18,200 nt of DNA from Clostridia bacterium (GTDB taxonomy: Bacteria; Bacillota; Clostridia; Christensenellales; UBA1242). The stretch's first letter is position 1, and the number at the start of each line of letters is the position of its first letter. Positions 7,039-14,345 of this stretch are shown piece after piece. Made by a program: the position numbers and the translations under genes. The notes below the pieces were generated by a model. The model was given only the letters and a program-made list of their open reading frames with translations, searched no databases and was not told the origin of the DNA. Location: NCBI GenBank assembly GCA_023228225.1, contig JALOBO010000025.1:1-18200 (forward strand), written 5' to 3'.

Positions 7039-7242
7039 ATGGAAGAAATCACAGAAGGCGTAAACGAAAATGGCGAAAAAGTATTACGCATAAAAATTCC
7101 TATTGGATTACCAAAAAGACATTGGTGGGAATTTAAAAAGAAAAAGCAAGATAAACTTGATGAAATCGAAAAAGTCGAAAAATCAAAAGAATTTTTATCA
7201 AGAATGATAAGCAATTATAAAGAAGACGTTAAAATTGATTAA
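7039..7242 (+). CDS. Small charged protein of unknown function
   Basis: A 67-residue, Lys/Glu-rich protein, three bases after the HAD gene and two bases before the next gene. The first 25 residues look like a short beta hairpin (EKVLRIKIPIGLP), then PKRHWWEFKKKKQ and a charged C-terminal helix. I recognise no family. Tight spacing on both sides supports a real gene in an operon. Confidence 0.55.
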   Translation: MEEITEGVNENGEKVLRIKIPIGLPKRHWWEFKKKKQDKLDEIEKVEKSKEFLSRMISNYKEDVKID

Positions 7243-7244
7243 AC

Positions 7245-7538
7245 ATGAAAGAAAAACTTAAACAATTTGCAGAATTAAAAAAATGGTTTTCAGAATATTT
7301 TGGAGCAGATATATATGAAGGTTTCGATGATATGACTGAAGTAGCATGTTGGACATTAGATGAAAAAACAATAATGTGGAATGAGGATGAATATTCCGAT
7401 GATCCAGGCGAATATGCAGGTGACATTTTCGGAAGTTCAATTTGGACAAAGGAGGATTACACATTAGTAATGTATGATGATGGCTGCGGTAATTGCAGAT
7501 TTGCAGTATTTAATAACTTAACAAGAATCAAAAAATGA
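7245..7538 (+). CDS. Small acidic protein of unknown function
   Basis: A 97-residue protein rich in Asp, Glu and aromatic residues. A helix (KQFAELKKWFSEYFG) is followed by a beta-type region with TEVACWTLDEKTIMWNED and DYTLVMYDDGCGNCRF; the Cys-Gly-Asn-Cys pair might bind metal or form a disulfide. No family recognised. Its stop overlaps the next start by four bases (ATGA), so coupled translation is likely. Confidence 0.55.
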   Translation: MKEKLKQFAELKKWFSEYFGADIYEGFDDMTEVACWTLDEKTIMWNEDEYSDDPGEYAGDIFGSSIWTKEDYTLVMYDDGCGNCRFAVFNNLTRIKK

Positions 7539-8056
7539 ATAAATTAGTAAATTTAGTAAACAAGTATCCTAATGATGCAGCTTTAGGTGAAATGCTAAGA
7601 CGATATGTATTAGTAGAAAATGGAGACTGCACAGATGCACATGTTGTTGAATCTGTAGATAAAGAATTTAAAATATTGGGTAAGAATAATAGCAATACAA
7701 AAAGCGCTATACTTACAAATTATTTTTTAGCAAAATCAGATTATGAAAGAATGATAAATGGTGAATTGCCAAATGACATTATGCATATTGATTTGTTAAG
7801 TCAATTAGAATATGATCATCTTGAAATTGATACTGACATTTTTAATGAAGTTTTCTCTGAATATGAAGAATTTAAAAATGCAACACCGTTTATGATAGTA
7901 CTTATCAAATCCGCATTTCCGAGCACGTATTCCATTGGTAATGTATATTCATACGATTTTGATAACTTAATTTGTTTTGGAAAAACTGTTAAAACTGAAG
8001 AATACGAATCATATCTGAAATTACTCAAAGAAAAATACGTATTACCAAAAAATTAA
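7535..8056 (+). CDS. Protein of unknown function
   Basis: The 173-residue acidic protein begins MNKLVNLVNKYPNDAALGEM, a helical start that overlaps the preceding gene by four bases. It has no motif I recognise; the middle is Asp/Glu-rich (LEYDHLEIDTDIFNEVFSEY, about 88-107), and the end is helical and Lys/Glu-rich. It belongs to the run of small genes from 6086 to 8576. Confidence 0.55.
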   Translation: MNKLVNLVNKYPNDAALGEMLRRYVLVENGDCTDAHVVESVDKEFKILGKNNSNTKSAILTNYFLAKSDYERMINGELPNDIMHIDLLSQLEYDHLEIDTDIFNEVFSEYEEFKNATPFMIVLIKSAFPSTYSIGNVYSYDFDNLICFGKTVKTEEYESYLKLLKEKYVLPKN

Positions 8057-8060
8057 TAAA

Positions 8061-8576
8061 ATGGAAAAAACCGAAGAACAATTAGAAAAAACTGTTATGT
8101 ATGTAACAGGTGAACTTGAAGGCATACCTGTTTGGTATCATGAAGAAAACGATAAAAATTCAATACAAGTATCTTTTGGACCTATTGAACAAGATCCAAA
8201 TGCAGGACGATTAATTATGATGCCTGGGTATCGTGAACCATCACCACAGATTGGCGTTATTGAAGGAAATGGCGAATTATCGAAAATAAAAATAGATAAA
8301 AGCAAATATGCAGTTTGTAACAGTGAAGCAGAATCTGAATTTGTTTGTGCAAAACCGACAGGTGACCCAACAAAAGCTTATTATGCAGATAATGGTGAAC
8401 CATGGGTACCATTTAAAACAAAATATAAAGCATGTTTTATTATAACAGGATATACTGATTTTGAAGAATTTAAAACAATACATGGAGAATCAACTCTACA
8501 GAGAATATCTGAAAAATTGAAATTACATAATGGTGAGTCCGAGAATTGTCTAACGACTGAGAATTTACCTGAATAA
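8061..8576 (+). CDS. Protein of unknown function
   Basis: The 171-residue protein has a charged helical start, then a Pro/Gly-rich beta-type middle (for example MMPGYREPSPQIG and PTGDPTKAYYADNGEPW), and a Ser/Glu-rich C-terminal tail. No domain recognised. It lies four bases after the gene ending at 8056 and is the last of the tight run from 6086; the next gene is 92 bases on. Confidence 0.55.
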   Translation: MEKTEEQLEKTVMYVTGELEGIPVWYHEENDKNSIQVSFGPIEQDPNAGRLIMMPGYREPSPQIGVIEGNGELSKIKIDKSKYAVCNSEAESEFVCAKPTGDPTKAYYADNGEPWVPFKTKYKACFIITGYTDFEEFKTIHGESTLQRISEKLKLHNGESENCLTTENLPE

Positions 8577-8668
8577 CTATAGTCTTTCTATATTACCCTT
8601 ACCGAAAATTGAGTAATTATTATATTCACATTTCGGAAATAGTTTCAAAATCTTAAAATAAAAAATAA
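8577..8668 (+). other. Intergenic gap with weak inverted repeat
   Basis: CCGAAA at 8602-8607 and TTTCGG at 8631-8636 could form a six-pair stem with a 23-base loop. It might be a weak terminator for the gene ending at 8576 or an operator, but the stem is short, the loop long, and no T-run follows. An A-rich leader precedes the ATG at 8669. Nothing stronger is visible. Confidence 0.2.
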
Positions 8669-8992
8669 ATGGAATCAAAAAATGAATTTTTAGTAAACGA
8701 TTTGCAACCATTGTCTTGGGCAGTAATTGCAGAAAAATTCGACGTTATCGAATCTGAAATAAATCATAATTTAACAAAAGCAAATTACGCTCCAAACTAT
8801 TGGTATCCGTATGACGAATATGGGTTTAATGAAATTGATATTAAATGCATAATTTCAATTTTTGAATTTAAGTTTCCTGATATGATCATACGTTCAAAAC
8901 ACGATACTAAATATACAGAATTTTTCTTGAATACATTAGAGAAACATCAAATGACTTATACAATCATTGATTTAATTCTCAATAAGGAATAG
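8669..8992 (+). CDS. Small protein of unknown function
   Basis: A 107-residue protein beginning MESKNEFLVNDLQPLSWAVI, ending in TAG. An aromatic stretch (NYWYPYDEYGFNEID, about 43-57) and a helical remainder are visible; I recognise no family. It is the last plus-strand gene before the large inverted repeat and the convergent receiver-domain gene. Confidence 0.55.
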   Translation: MESKNEFLVNDLQPLSWAVIAEKFDVIESEINHNLTKANYAPNYWYPYDEYGFNEIDIKCIISIFEFKFPDMIIRSKHDTKYTEFFLNTLEKHQMTYTIIDLILNKE

Positions 8993-9007
8993 CATTAAAT
9001 GAATTCT

Positions 9008-9083
9008 ATGAATCATTTAAGAAACTCTAAACTTAATATAAAATACAACTATATCAATTTTAAAAGTTTCTTAAATGATTCAT
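9008..9083. terminator. Perfect 19-bp inverted repeat between convergent genes
   Basis: ATGAATCATTTAAGAAACT (9008-9026) is repeated exactly in reverse complement at 9065-9083, around a 38-base loop. It sits between the TAG of the plus gene at 8992 and the stop of the minus gene at 9084, so a bidirectional terminator is the simplest reading. The long loop, low GC and lack of a clean T-run are atypical; a protein-binding site or a remnant of an inserted element are alternatives. Confidence 0.6.
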
Positions 9084-9518
9084 TTATTTTAGCAAATTAT
9101 GTATTGCTGATATTAATGTTTCTGGTGTATATGGTTTTCTGATAAATGCATTAATTTTTAATTTATCAACATTTTCACGAGTTTCGCTGTCGTCTAAACA
9201 AGATAAAACAATGACAGGAATATTCTTATACAATTCAGAAGCATGTAATTTTGCAATAAGTTCAAATCCGTTCATATGAAACATAAGTAAATCTGTTATG
9301 ATTAAACTTGGTTTTAATTCCTCAATAATTTCATAAGCGTCAGCTCCATTTGATGCTGTTGTTATTCGATACTTACAAACGCCAAATGTTGATTCTTTTC
9401 TGATTACGGATTCCGCATAGTATCGTGATACTTCATCGTCATCAACAATAAGTATTTCTTTTCTTGGACATAATCGTTTCATTTTTGTTTTATTATATTT
9501 ATTAAAACTTTTTTTCAT
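9084..9518 (-). CDS. Stand-alone response regulator receiver (CheY-like) domain protein
   Basis: The 144 residues hold a single receiver domain and no output domain: acidic pocket Asp26-Asp27-Asp28 in ILIVDDDEV, phospho-acceptor Asp76 in LIITDLLM, Ser106 at the Thr/Ser switch position in VIVLSC, and Lys128 in IRKPYTP. All residues needed for phosphorylation are present. The first 12 residues (Lys/Asn-rich) may be untranslated: the in-frame ATG at 9482 gives a 132-residue protein starting MKRLCPRKE, a more usual distance from the first strand, and is preceded by an AT-rich leader like other genes here. It is one of only two minus-strand genes. It could intercept phosphoryl flow from a host histidine kinase; the partner is unknown. 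Confidence 0.85.
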   Translation of the reverse strand: MKKSFNKYNKTKMKRLCPRKEILIVDDDEVSRYYAESVIRKESTFGVCKYRITTASNGADAYEIIEELKPSLIITDLLMFHMNGFELIAKLHASELYKNIPVIVLSCLDDSETRENVDKLKINAFIRKPYTPETLISAIHNLLK

Positions 9519-9521
9519 TTT

Positions 9522-9580
9522 CTATTGCTATTGCGTAAAAAATGTTGTATATTTGATTTTAATTAATTGATAAAACAAAT
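9522..9580 (+). promoter_or_regulatory. Repeated Bacteroidetes-type promoter, copy 1
   Basis: CTATTGCTATTGC, a seven-base variable gap, then ATGTTGTATATTTGATTTT and TAATTAATTGATAAA. TATATTTG at 9548-9555 fits the Bacteroidetes -7 box TAnnTTTG, and TTG at 9525-9527 lies 20 bases upstream, fitting the -33 box. Two further copies stand at 11535 and 14549, conserved well past the promoter boxes into the leader. It would drive 9585 onward. Confidence 0.8.
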
Positions 9581-9584
9581 CGCT

Positions 9585-9908
9585 ATGGAAAATCTTATTG
9601 CAAAAATCGAATCATTCGGGTTGAAAAATATTTCAACAGAAAAACAAAAAGCAAATGGAACTTACATGTTTCAAGAAATTGATAATCCAAAAGAACGGGT
9701 TGGTATTTATTTGAAATCTGGTTACATTCGTAGAATAATGCCTGGATATTTTGGAACCGCAATGTATCAATTAAATCCTGTTACCAATGAAATCACGGTA
9801 TATGGAACAAAAGTTTCTCGAATATTATTTCCGAATGATACAGAGAAATTGTTTGGATTAATTATTAAACGTTACGAAAAGAAATTACAAAAATTAAAAA
9901 AATCGTAA
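9585..9908 (+). CDS. Small basic protein of unknown function
   Basis: I start at the ATG at 9585, giving 107 residues from MENLIAKIESFG; a TTG at 9567 lies inside the conserved promoter leader and is unlikely. A helix at the start is followed by beta-type segments (RVGIYLKSGYIRRIM, NEITVYGTKVSRILF) and a Lys-rich C-terminal helix. I recognise no family. It is the first gene after the promoter copy at 9522 and lies two bases before the next gene. Confidence 0.6.
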   Translation: MENLIAKIESFGLKNISTEKQKANGTYMFQEIDNPKERVGIYLKSGYIRRIMPGYFGTAMYQLNPVTNEITVYGTKVSRILFPNDTEKLFGLIIKRYEKKLQKLKKS

Positions 9909-9910
9909 TT

Positions 9911-10270
9911 ATGGAAAAAACATTTATTTCGTATCAAACTGCTTTTTGCAAAAAAGATGCATCAGTTATTCGACCTGCAATTCGCATAATAACCGTTGAT
10001 TCTTCCGAATTAACAGGAATTGCAGATGAAGATCTTGAAAAAATTTACAAGTACGGTCAAAATTGCAATCAGCCATCTGATACTTGTTATTCAACTTCAA
10101 TAGGTGACATTATCGTATACGAAAATAAAACATATCTTGTTGCACCTGTAGGTTTTATTGAAAAAGGAACGTTCCCTGCCAACAATTTGCCATCATCATT
10201 TATTTTTGATTTGGAAAATGAATTATTACACCCAATCGTTCAAGAAAACTTTGGATATTTAGTAAAATAA
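9911..10270 (+). CDS. Small protein of unknown function
   Basis: A 119-residue protein with beta-type segments and three Cys (Cys13, Cys52, Cys59), including the pattern QNCNQPSDTCYSTSIGD. The segment DIIVYENKTYLVAPVGFIEKG (about 66-86) looks like an SH3-like or small barrel fold. No signal peptide. It is cotranscribed with the gene at 9585; no function can be named. Confidence 0.55.
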   Translation: MEKTFISYQTAFCKKDASVIRPAIRIITVDSSELTGIADEDLEKIYKYGQNCNQPSDTCYSTSIGDIIVYENKTYLVAPVGFIEKGTFPANNLPSSFIFDLENELLHPIVQENFGYLVK

Positions 10271-10287
10271 CATTAAAACTATTTGAC

Positions 10288-10788
10288 ATGAGAAAATTAC
10301 TTACTTTTTTATTGACAATCATTTCGTTATCATTGTTTTCACAAACAATGACAGTTAAAAATCTAATCAGTATGCAAAAACAAAGTACTACTGCATTATC
10401 TGATAGCTTGTTGTCCAAAGATTGGCAATTATTGATTCCGGACGAATCAATAATGGATGATTCAAAATATGATTATGATTATATTTTGTATAGTGCAACA
10501 ATTTTAAATAAAGAATCTTTTGAACCTTATCAATTTCAAAGTATTGAAATTTTGCAATCATATGAATACGAAAATCGCTTGATATATCATACAGATACAT
10601 CTCAATTAAAAAGAATTCTATTAGAAATGTATGTATTAAAATTTAAAGAGGTTTTGCAAAAAAATGATATTAATTCCATTACATATAGAAATTCAAAATA
10701 CGAAATATGTATAACCGTAAATAACGAAGAAGCCGTATCTATAATGATACATAATTTTGTCGAAATAGAATCAAGAAAAACTAATTAA
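10288..10788 (+). CDS. Exported protein of unknown function
   Basis: The 166-residue protein begins MRKLLTFLLTIISLSLFSQT, a signal peptide with cleavage expected between Ser18 and Gln19, again following the Bacteroidetes Q-rule. The mature part is Tyr/Ile-rich with acidic patches and has no lipobox Cys. I recognise no domain. It has no clear sequence similarity, beyond the signal peptide, to the exported protein at 3656. Periplasmic or surface exposure suggests a role in exclusion of other phages or in envelope changes, but nothing in the sequence shows it. Confidence 0.6.
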   Translation: MRKLLTFLLTIISLSLFSQTMTVKNLISMQKQSTTALSDSLLSKDWQLLIPDESIMDDSKYDYDYILYSATILNKESFEPYQFQSIEILQSYEYENRLIYHTDTSQLKRILLEMYVLKFKEVLQKNDINSITYRNSKYEICITVNNEEAVSIMIHNFVEIESRKTN

Positions 10789-10794
10789 AAAATC

Positions 10795-10812
10795 TGTATA
10801 TAATATAAAAAT
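10795..10812 (+). promoter_or_regulatory. AT-rich promoter-like box before the macro-domain gene
   Basis: TGTATATAATATAAAAAT precedes the ATG at 10820 and shares its first 13 bases with the box at 3215. This may mark a late or middle phage promoter for the macro-domain gene, but A/T-rich words are common here and the match is not independent proof. Confidence 0.3.
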
Positions 10813-10819
10813 ATAAATT

Positions 10820-11413
10820 ATGAAAAAAGCTAAAGTAGTTATAGGCAATCTTATACAAGATGCAAAACAATTTGGTGCAATTGCTCATGGATGTAACTGT
10901 TTTTGTCGCATGGGCGCAGGTATTGCACTTGACGTAAAAAACACTTTCCCACAAGCAACCGCTGAAGATTACAAAACAATTCCTGGTGATATTCGCAAAC
11001 TTGGAAATTACACTAATGCAGTACAAAAATGGCAGGACGGTACAGAAACTAACATATTCAATTTATACACTCAATTTGGTCACAATCCTGCAGATAAACC
11101 GTTTGTGTATCCTGCATTTGAACTTGCATTAAAAAAATTAAGTTCAGTTGCAACATTGAATGATTTATCAATTGGGCTTCCTCTTATTGGTTACGGCCTT
11201 GCTGGTGGCGAACTTGAAACTATTATCGCGATAATATTTAAAGAACTTAAAGAAAATGATGTAACAATTTATGTATGGGAAGGCGAAAAAAATGCAATTG
11301 GACTTAAAGAATACATTGAAGAATTGCTAACCCAATTAGAATCAAATTTTGCATTGGGTTCATACGTATCTAAACAAATAAAAGATCATAAAGCAACAAA
11401 AGGATTATTCTAG
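10820..11413 (+). CDS. Macro-domain protein, probable ADP-ribose binder or hydrolase
   Basis: The 197 residues carry a macro domain: VVIGNLIQDA (6-15), AIAHGCNCFCRMGAGIA (20-36) with Asn26 at the ADP-ribose contact and a Gly loop, and IGLPLIGYGLAGGELETI (118-135) as the phosphate-binding loop. The GxGLAGG form resembles the ALC1/TARG1/Poa1p-like branch, whose members bind or remove ADP-ribose from nucleotides, DNA or protein. In phages such enzymes could reverse ADP-ribosylation by host defence toxins such as DarT; this is inference. Residues 157-197 form a helical tail ending KDHKATKGLF, close to the tail of the DUF1848-like protein. The stop is TAG. Confidence 0.82.
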   Translation: MKKAKVVIGNLIQDAKQFGAIAHGCNCFCRMGAGIALDVKNTFPQATAEDYKTIPGDIRKLGNYTNAVQKWQDGTETNIFNLYTQFGHNPADKPFVYPAFELALKKLSSVATLNDLSIGLPLIGYGLAGGELETIIAIIFKELKENDVTIYVWEGEKNAIGLKEYIEELLTQLESNFALGSYVSKQIKDHKATKGLF

Positions 11414-11422
11414 GATAATCTA

Positions 11423-11507
11423 GCGGCTGTGTCCTGTAATGGCGAAATGGTAGGTCACCCACGTTAAGACGGGTTTGGAGTTGCAGGTTCGAGTCCTGCT
11501 GGCCGCA
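11423..11507 (+). tRNA. tRNA-like gene, isotype uncertain (possibly Leu, TAA)
   Basis: The acceptor stem pairs GCGGCTG (11423-11429) with TGGCCGC (11500-11506), seven pairs with two wobbles, and A11507 would be the discriminator; CCA is not encoded. The T arm is perfect: GCAGG, TTCGAGT, CCTGC (11483-11499). The rest is abnormal: a three-pair D stem (CCT at 11433 with AGG at 11452) leaves a 16-base loop, and the anticodon stem is only ACCC/GGGT around ACGTTAAGAC. If the loop is read as GTTAAGA the anticodon is TAA (Leu), but closing pairs are mismatched. It may be a diverged phage tRNA or a decayed one. The CCA-adding enzyme at 14610 could finish its end. Confidence 0.55.
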
Positions 11508-11534
11508 CAAAAAAGTAAAAATTAATTGCATAAA

Positions 11535-11593
11535 CTATTGCTATTGCATCATAAATGTTGTATATTTGATTTTAATTAATTGATAAACAAATT
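11535..11593 (+). promoter_or_regulatory. Repeated Bacteroidetes-type promoter, copy 2
   Basis: Same arrangement as the copy at 9522: tandem TATTGC units, TTG at 11538-11540, 20 bases, TATATTTG at 11561-11568, then ATTTTAATTAATTGATAAA. It lies after the tRNA-like gene and before the ATG at 11611, where an extra 20 bases of leader follow the conserved block. Confidence 0.8.
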
Positions 11594-11610
11594 CACTAAA
11601 ATCGAAAATT

Positions 11611-11868
11611 ATGAAAAAAACATTGAAATCGCAAATCCTTGATTTTATCGAAACCGATTGTAATAAAGTTGCATCGTGGTCAAAAATACATGCATTTATT
11701 CTAAAAACCACAGGTTTTGAAAATACAAAAGAAAATCGTGGTCAACATTCAGGATATCTTTGTCACGCACGTAATTGTCCGTTAACAACTCCAACAAAAA
11801 AGGACCCTAGATTTTTAATTAAAAACCCTATAACTAAGTTATGGGAAATGCATTATAGCGAACAATAA
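11611..11868 (+). CDS. Small basic protein of unknown function
   Basis: The 85-residue protein begins with two helices (LKSQILDFIETDC and WSKIHAFILKTTG) and ends with a beta-type stretch (RFLIKNPITKLWEMHY) that could be the wing of a winged-helix fold; Cys17, Cys51 and Cys56 plus His48 and His52 might bind zinc. A DNA-binding role is a guess from composition only. It is the first gene behind promoter copy 2 and ends one base before the next start. Confidence 0.55.
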   Translation: MKKTLKSQILDFIETDCNKVASWSKIHAFILKTTGFENTKENRGQHSGYLCHARNCPLTTPTKKDPRFLIKNPITKLWEMHYSEQ

Positions 11869-11869
11869 T

Positions 11870-13030
11870 ATGGAAACTACTACAAAACGTTCTATAAAAA
11901 TGTCATTTAATGTAAATGGCGAGAACATGACAAGACTTATTCGAACTTGTTGGTCGGAAGGAAGAATTCAACCAGCAATCAACATAATTGAATCTTGCGG
12001 TTGTCCTGAACAATTTTGGCTTGATGTTTTTACCGGAAATGCAAAAATGGAAGGTAATTCAAATGAAGATACTCTACATATAGAGCCTGATACTGAATCG
12101 TTTCATGACGGTGTTGATATTACATTTGATGGAATGAACAATCGAATGGTTGCAGAATTAAAGAAACATTCGATTCTTTATGCAAATGCAGATTCACGTA
12201 TGAAATATTGGCCATTGCGTATGGATGGTATGGGTGTATCATATAAAACAGGTAAACTTGGTGATTATGAAGAATTGAATGGTAACACTTTTGCAAAAGA
12301 TAAAACTGTTGTTCAAAAATCAGGACTTATTTTAACAGAATTAAAACCGTTCTTTCAATACATTTATCCGATGAAAGATAAATCGATGTTCGATATTGAT
12401 TGGTCTGACGTCGCGGACAAAATTGAAACATTTGATTATTGGCATCCAAATTATTTGCCAATAATGTCTGATAGAGCAAAAAATGGCAAAGACATGCCTG
12501 TTGCTGATTTGAAGGAAGAATTAACAGGCAGGGCATTAGGAAAATACACAGATATTCTTGGAGAGCCATCAACAGTTCTTGCTCAACAATTTACAAAAGA
12601 ACAAGAAATTGAATCAAAAAAACGACTACAAAGTGTAATTTCTCCATTCGGTTTAGATATTCCAGAAGTAACAAATGCATGGATTGACCGTAACGGTAAT
12701 TTTTACGGCGATTATCGTTCAAGCATAATGTTTACGTTGATTCATTTAGAAATGGCTGATAAAATATATGATGCTGGATTAATTCCAGCAGAATTAAATG
12801 TCGATTGTAAAAATGATCCTGCGAAATTTATTGAAAGCACTGGCTGGATAAAATTATCAGCAAATCAATTCTTTTATTATCCTAAAAATTTGAAGTTGCA
12901 AATAACAAAACAACAGTTGAAAACTATCAAAGAATATGCAAAACATAGAAATATGAATAGCGTAAATCTTGGGTATTTCGACAAAAATTATCCTATTGAA
13001 AAATTAACGATTGAATCATTTAATTTATAA
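11870..13030 (+). CDS. Phage protein of unknown function
   Basis: The 386-residue protein has no catalytic motif I can name. An internal Met at residue 11 (MSFNVNGENM) is an alternative start. The N-terminal part has helix-rich CWSEGRIQPAINIIESCG; the middle is Asp/Asn-rich; the C-terminal part (about 255-345) contains FGLDIPEVTNAWIDRNGNF and AKFIESTGWIKLSANQFFY, a layout I associate with uncharacterised phage proteins that repeat a Gly-Trp-Ile module. No signal peptide or membrane segment. It is cotranscribed with the gene at 11611 and lies two bases before the next gene. Confidence 0.55.
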   Translation: METTTKRSIKMSFNVNGENMTRLIRTCWSEGRIQPAINIIESCGCPEQFWLDVFTGNAKMEGNSNEDTLHIEPDTESFHDGVDITFDGMNNRMVAELKKHSILYANADSRMKYWPLRMDGMGVSYKTGKLGDYEELNGNTFAKDKTVVQKSGLILTELKPFFQYIYPMKDKSMFDIDWSDVADKIETFDYWHPNYLPIMSDRAKNGKDMPVADLKEELTGRALGKYTDILGEPSTVLAQQFTKEQEIESKKRLQSVISPFGLDIPEVTNAWIDRNGNFYGDYRSSIMFTLIHLEMADKIYDAGLIPAELNVDCKNDPAKFIESTGWIKLSANQFFYYPKNLKLQITKQQLKTIKEYAKHRNMNSVNLGYFDKNYPIEKLTIESFNL

Positions 13031-13032
13031 TT

Positions 13033-13329
13033 ATGAAAACGTCAAATGACATATTTAAAGTAGGAAATAGAATAACGACAAATAACAGAAATGTTTTAGA
13101 AATATTAGGAGTTAATGAAAGTGACATTTGCGTTGTTGACACACTAAATGGTGACTTTGATGTATTGAAAAAAACTGAACACGATTACGCAATTGCAGAT
13201 CTTGAAGTTATTTTAAATGTTACACTTGGTGAAGTTATCACTGATGCATTTCTTGTAGGAAAAACTGAAACAGAATATCGTGCATTTATTTGTGAACAAA
13301 TGAGTGCACGTTTTAATAAATGGTTATAA
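13033..13329 (+). CDS. Small acidic protein of unknown function
   Basis: A 98-residue protein. FKVGNRITTNNRNVLEILGV (about 8-27) looks like an SH3-like strand pair, followed by acidic strands and a C-terminal helix (YRAFICEQMSARFNKWL). No family recognised. Its TAA shares a base with the deformylase start (TAATG), so the two are likely translationally coupled. Confidence 0.55.
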   Translation: MKTSNDIFKVGNRITTNNRNVLEILGVNESDICVVDTLNGDFDVLKKTEHDYAIADLEVILNVTLGEVITDAFLVGKTETEYRAFICEQMSARFNKWL

Positions 13330-13922
13330 TGAAAATAGAAATTATTAAAGAAGAACAAACGCCATTACTGCCGGAAATACAAAATCCGCATTATTTTGGT
13401 AGAACATCTAGTTTACTTATCAATGAATTAATTGATTTTGTAAAATACAGAAAAGCAGTCGGTTTAGCTGCAAATCAAGTATCTGTCGATGGCAATCGAC
13501 TTATGGATAGATTTTTCTTGGAACGCAAATACGAAAAAGAAACTGCTATTTCAGGCGAAATTTGGTCTGCTATTATCAATCCTTCAATTATTGAACGTAT
13601 CGGTATGACTGATGCATGTGTTGAAGGCTGTTTAACATGGCCTGGATATAACATTATGGCAAATCGTTACAGACGAATAAAAGTAAAATTCTGGGATGAA
13701 GATGGCGTTGAACATACAAAAATAATCATAGGATTTCGTGCGCATATTTGGCAACACGAAATAAACCATCTTGACGGTGTTCACGAATTAACAGTTGAAC
13801 GTAAATTTGGCGATGTGCCAACAAAATCAACAAAAATTGACCGTAATGCAAAATGTCCTTGCGGTTCAGATTTAAAGTATAAAAAATGTTGTGGACCTTT
13901 TGAAATATTTGAGTCATGCTAA
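13329..13922 (+). CDS. def: Peptide deformylase with C-terminal SEC-C zinc motif
   Basis: I start at the ATG at 13329 (197 residues); an ATG at 13320 would overlap the upstream gene further. All three deformylase motifs are present: GLAANQ (45-50), EGCLT (99-103, usually EGCLS) with metal ligand Cys101, and HEINH (143-147) with metal ligands His143 and His147 and catalytic Glu144. The enzyme removes the formyl group from the N-terminal Met of new proteins. Residues 173-189, [17 protein letters not shown], are a complete SEC-C motif (Cys-x-Cys-x8-Cys-Cys), a zinc knuckle known from SecA and YecA/YchJ-like proteins. This fusion is unusual; in SecA the motif contacts SecB and the ribosome, so it may dock the enzyme at the tunnel exit. 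Confidence 0.9.
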   Translation: MKIEIIKEEQTPLLPEIQNPHYFGRTSSLLINELIDFVKYRKAVGLAANQVSVDGNRLMDRFFLERKYEKETAISGEIWSAIINPSIIERIGMTDACVEGCLTWPGYNIMANRYRRIKVKFWDEDGVEHTKIIIGFRAHIWQHEINHLDGVHELTVERKFGDVPTKSTKIDRNAKCPCGSDLKYKKCCGPFEIFESC

Positions 13923-14344
13923 AAGTTATTGAATTAGAATATCCTGAAAATGATTCCTTTTCATGGACAAATGGTAGATACGCAATACTATCTACAACAA
14001 AACGAGAATACGAATTGTTAAAACTTGATTCGGAATTAAAGCCATTGACGTATGAAGATGGCTCGTTACGAATAACAATGACTAGCATACATAACCCATA
14101 CGTGTTTATGTCTGCATTAAATATTGATTTTTCGCCAAAAGAAAAAACAAAAGAATTGCAATTCGAGGATGTTACTTGGAATTTGATTGACGCTGATAAA
14201 GTTTCTTTGGATAAATCCGAAATTTTCATTTGGGAAAAGCGTATCGGCGAGTCAAACAATAAAATTCTGCATACAGTGAAAATACCCAAATCATTATCTG
14301 CGGCAATACAAAAGCATGTTTACGATACAATGATAGGACATTAA
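13916..14344 (+). CDS. Protein of unknown function
   Basis: The 142-residue protein overlaps the deformylase stop by seven bases. It is beta-rich and acidic, with [36 protein letters not shown] and a helical end ([16 protein letters not shown]). I recognise no family and see no signal peptide. Overlap with the deformylase suggests coupled expression, not necessarily a shared function. Confidence 0.55.
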   Translation: MLKVIELEYPENDSFSWTNGRYAILSTTKREYELLKLDSELKPLTYEDGSLRITMTSIHNPYVFMSALNIDFSPKEKTKELQFEDVTWNLIDADKVSLDKSEIFIWEKRIGESNNKILHTVKIPKSLSAAIQKHVYDTMIGH

Positions 14345-14345
14345 T

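Noticed and set aside
9567..9584. TTG start upstream of 9585
   Set aside because: The codon lies in the promoter leader that is conserved in all three copies, including where no such frame exists.
11403..11420. Small palindrome GATTAT-TCTAGG-ATAATC at the macro gene stop
   Set aside because: Six-base AT-rich arms are expected by chance in this DNA; it has no T-run and no repeat elsewhere that I could see.
13320..13328. ATG three codons before the deformylase start
   Set aside because: The TAATG junction at 13327-13331 is typical of coupled genes here, and the extra Met-Val-Ile adds nothing to the domain.
13726..14289. Minus-strand open frame of 187 codons
   Set aside because: It runs across the deformylase SEC-C end and the gene at 13916, both well supported on the plus strand; no motif and no leader for it.
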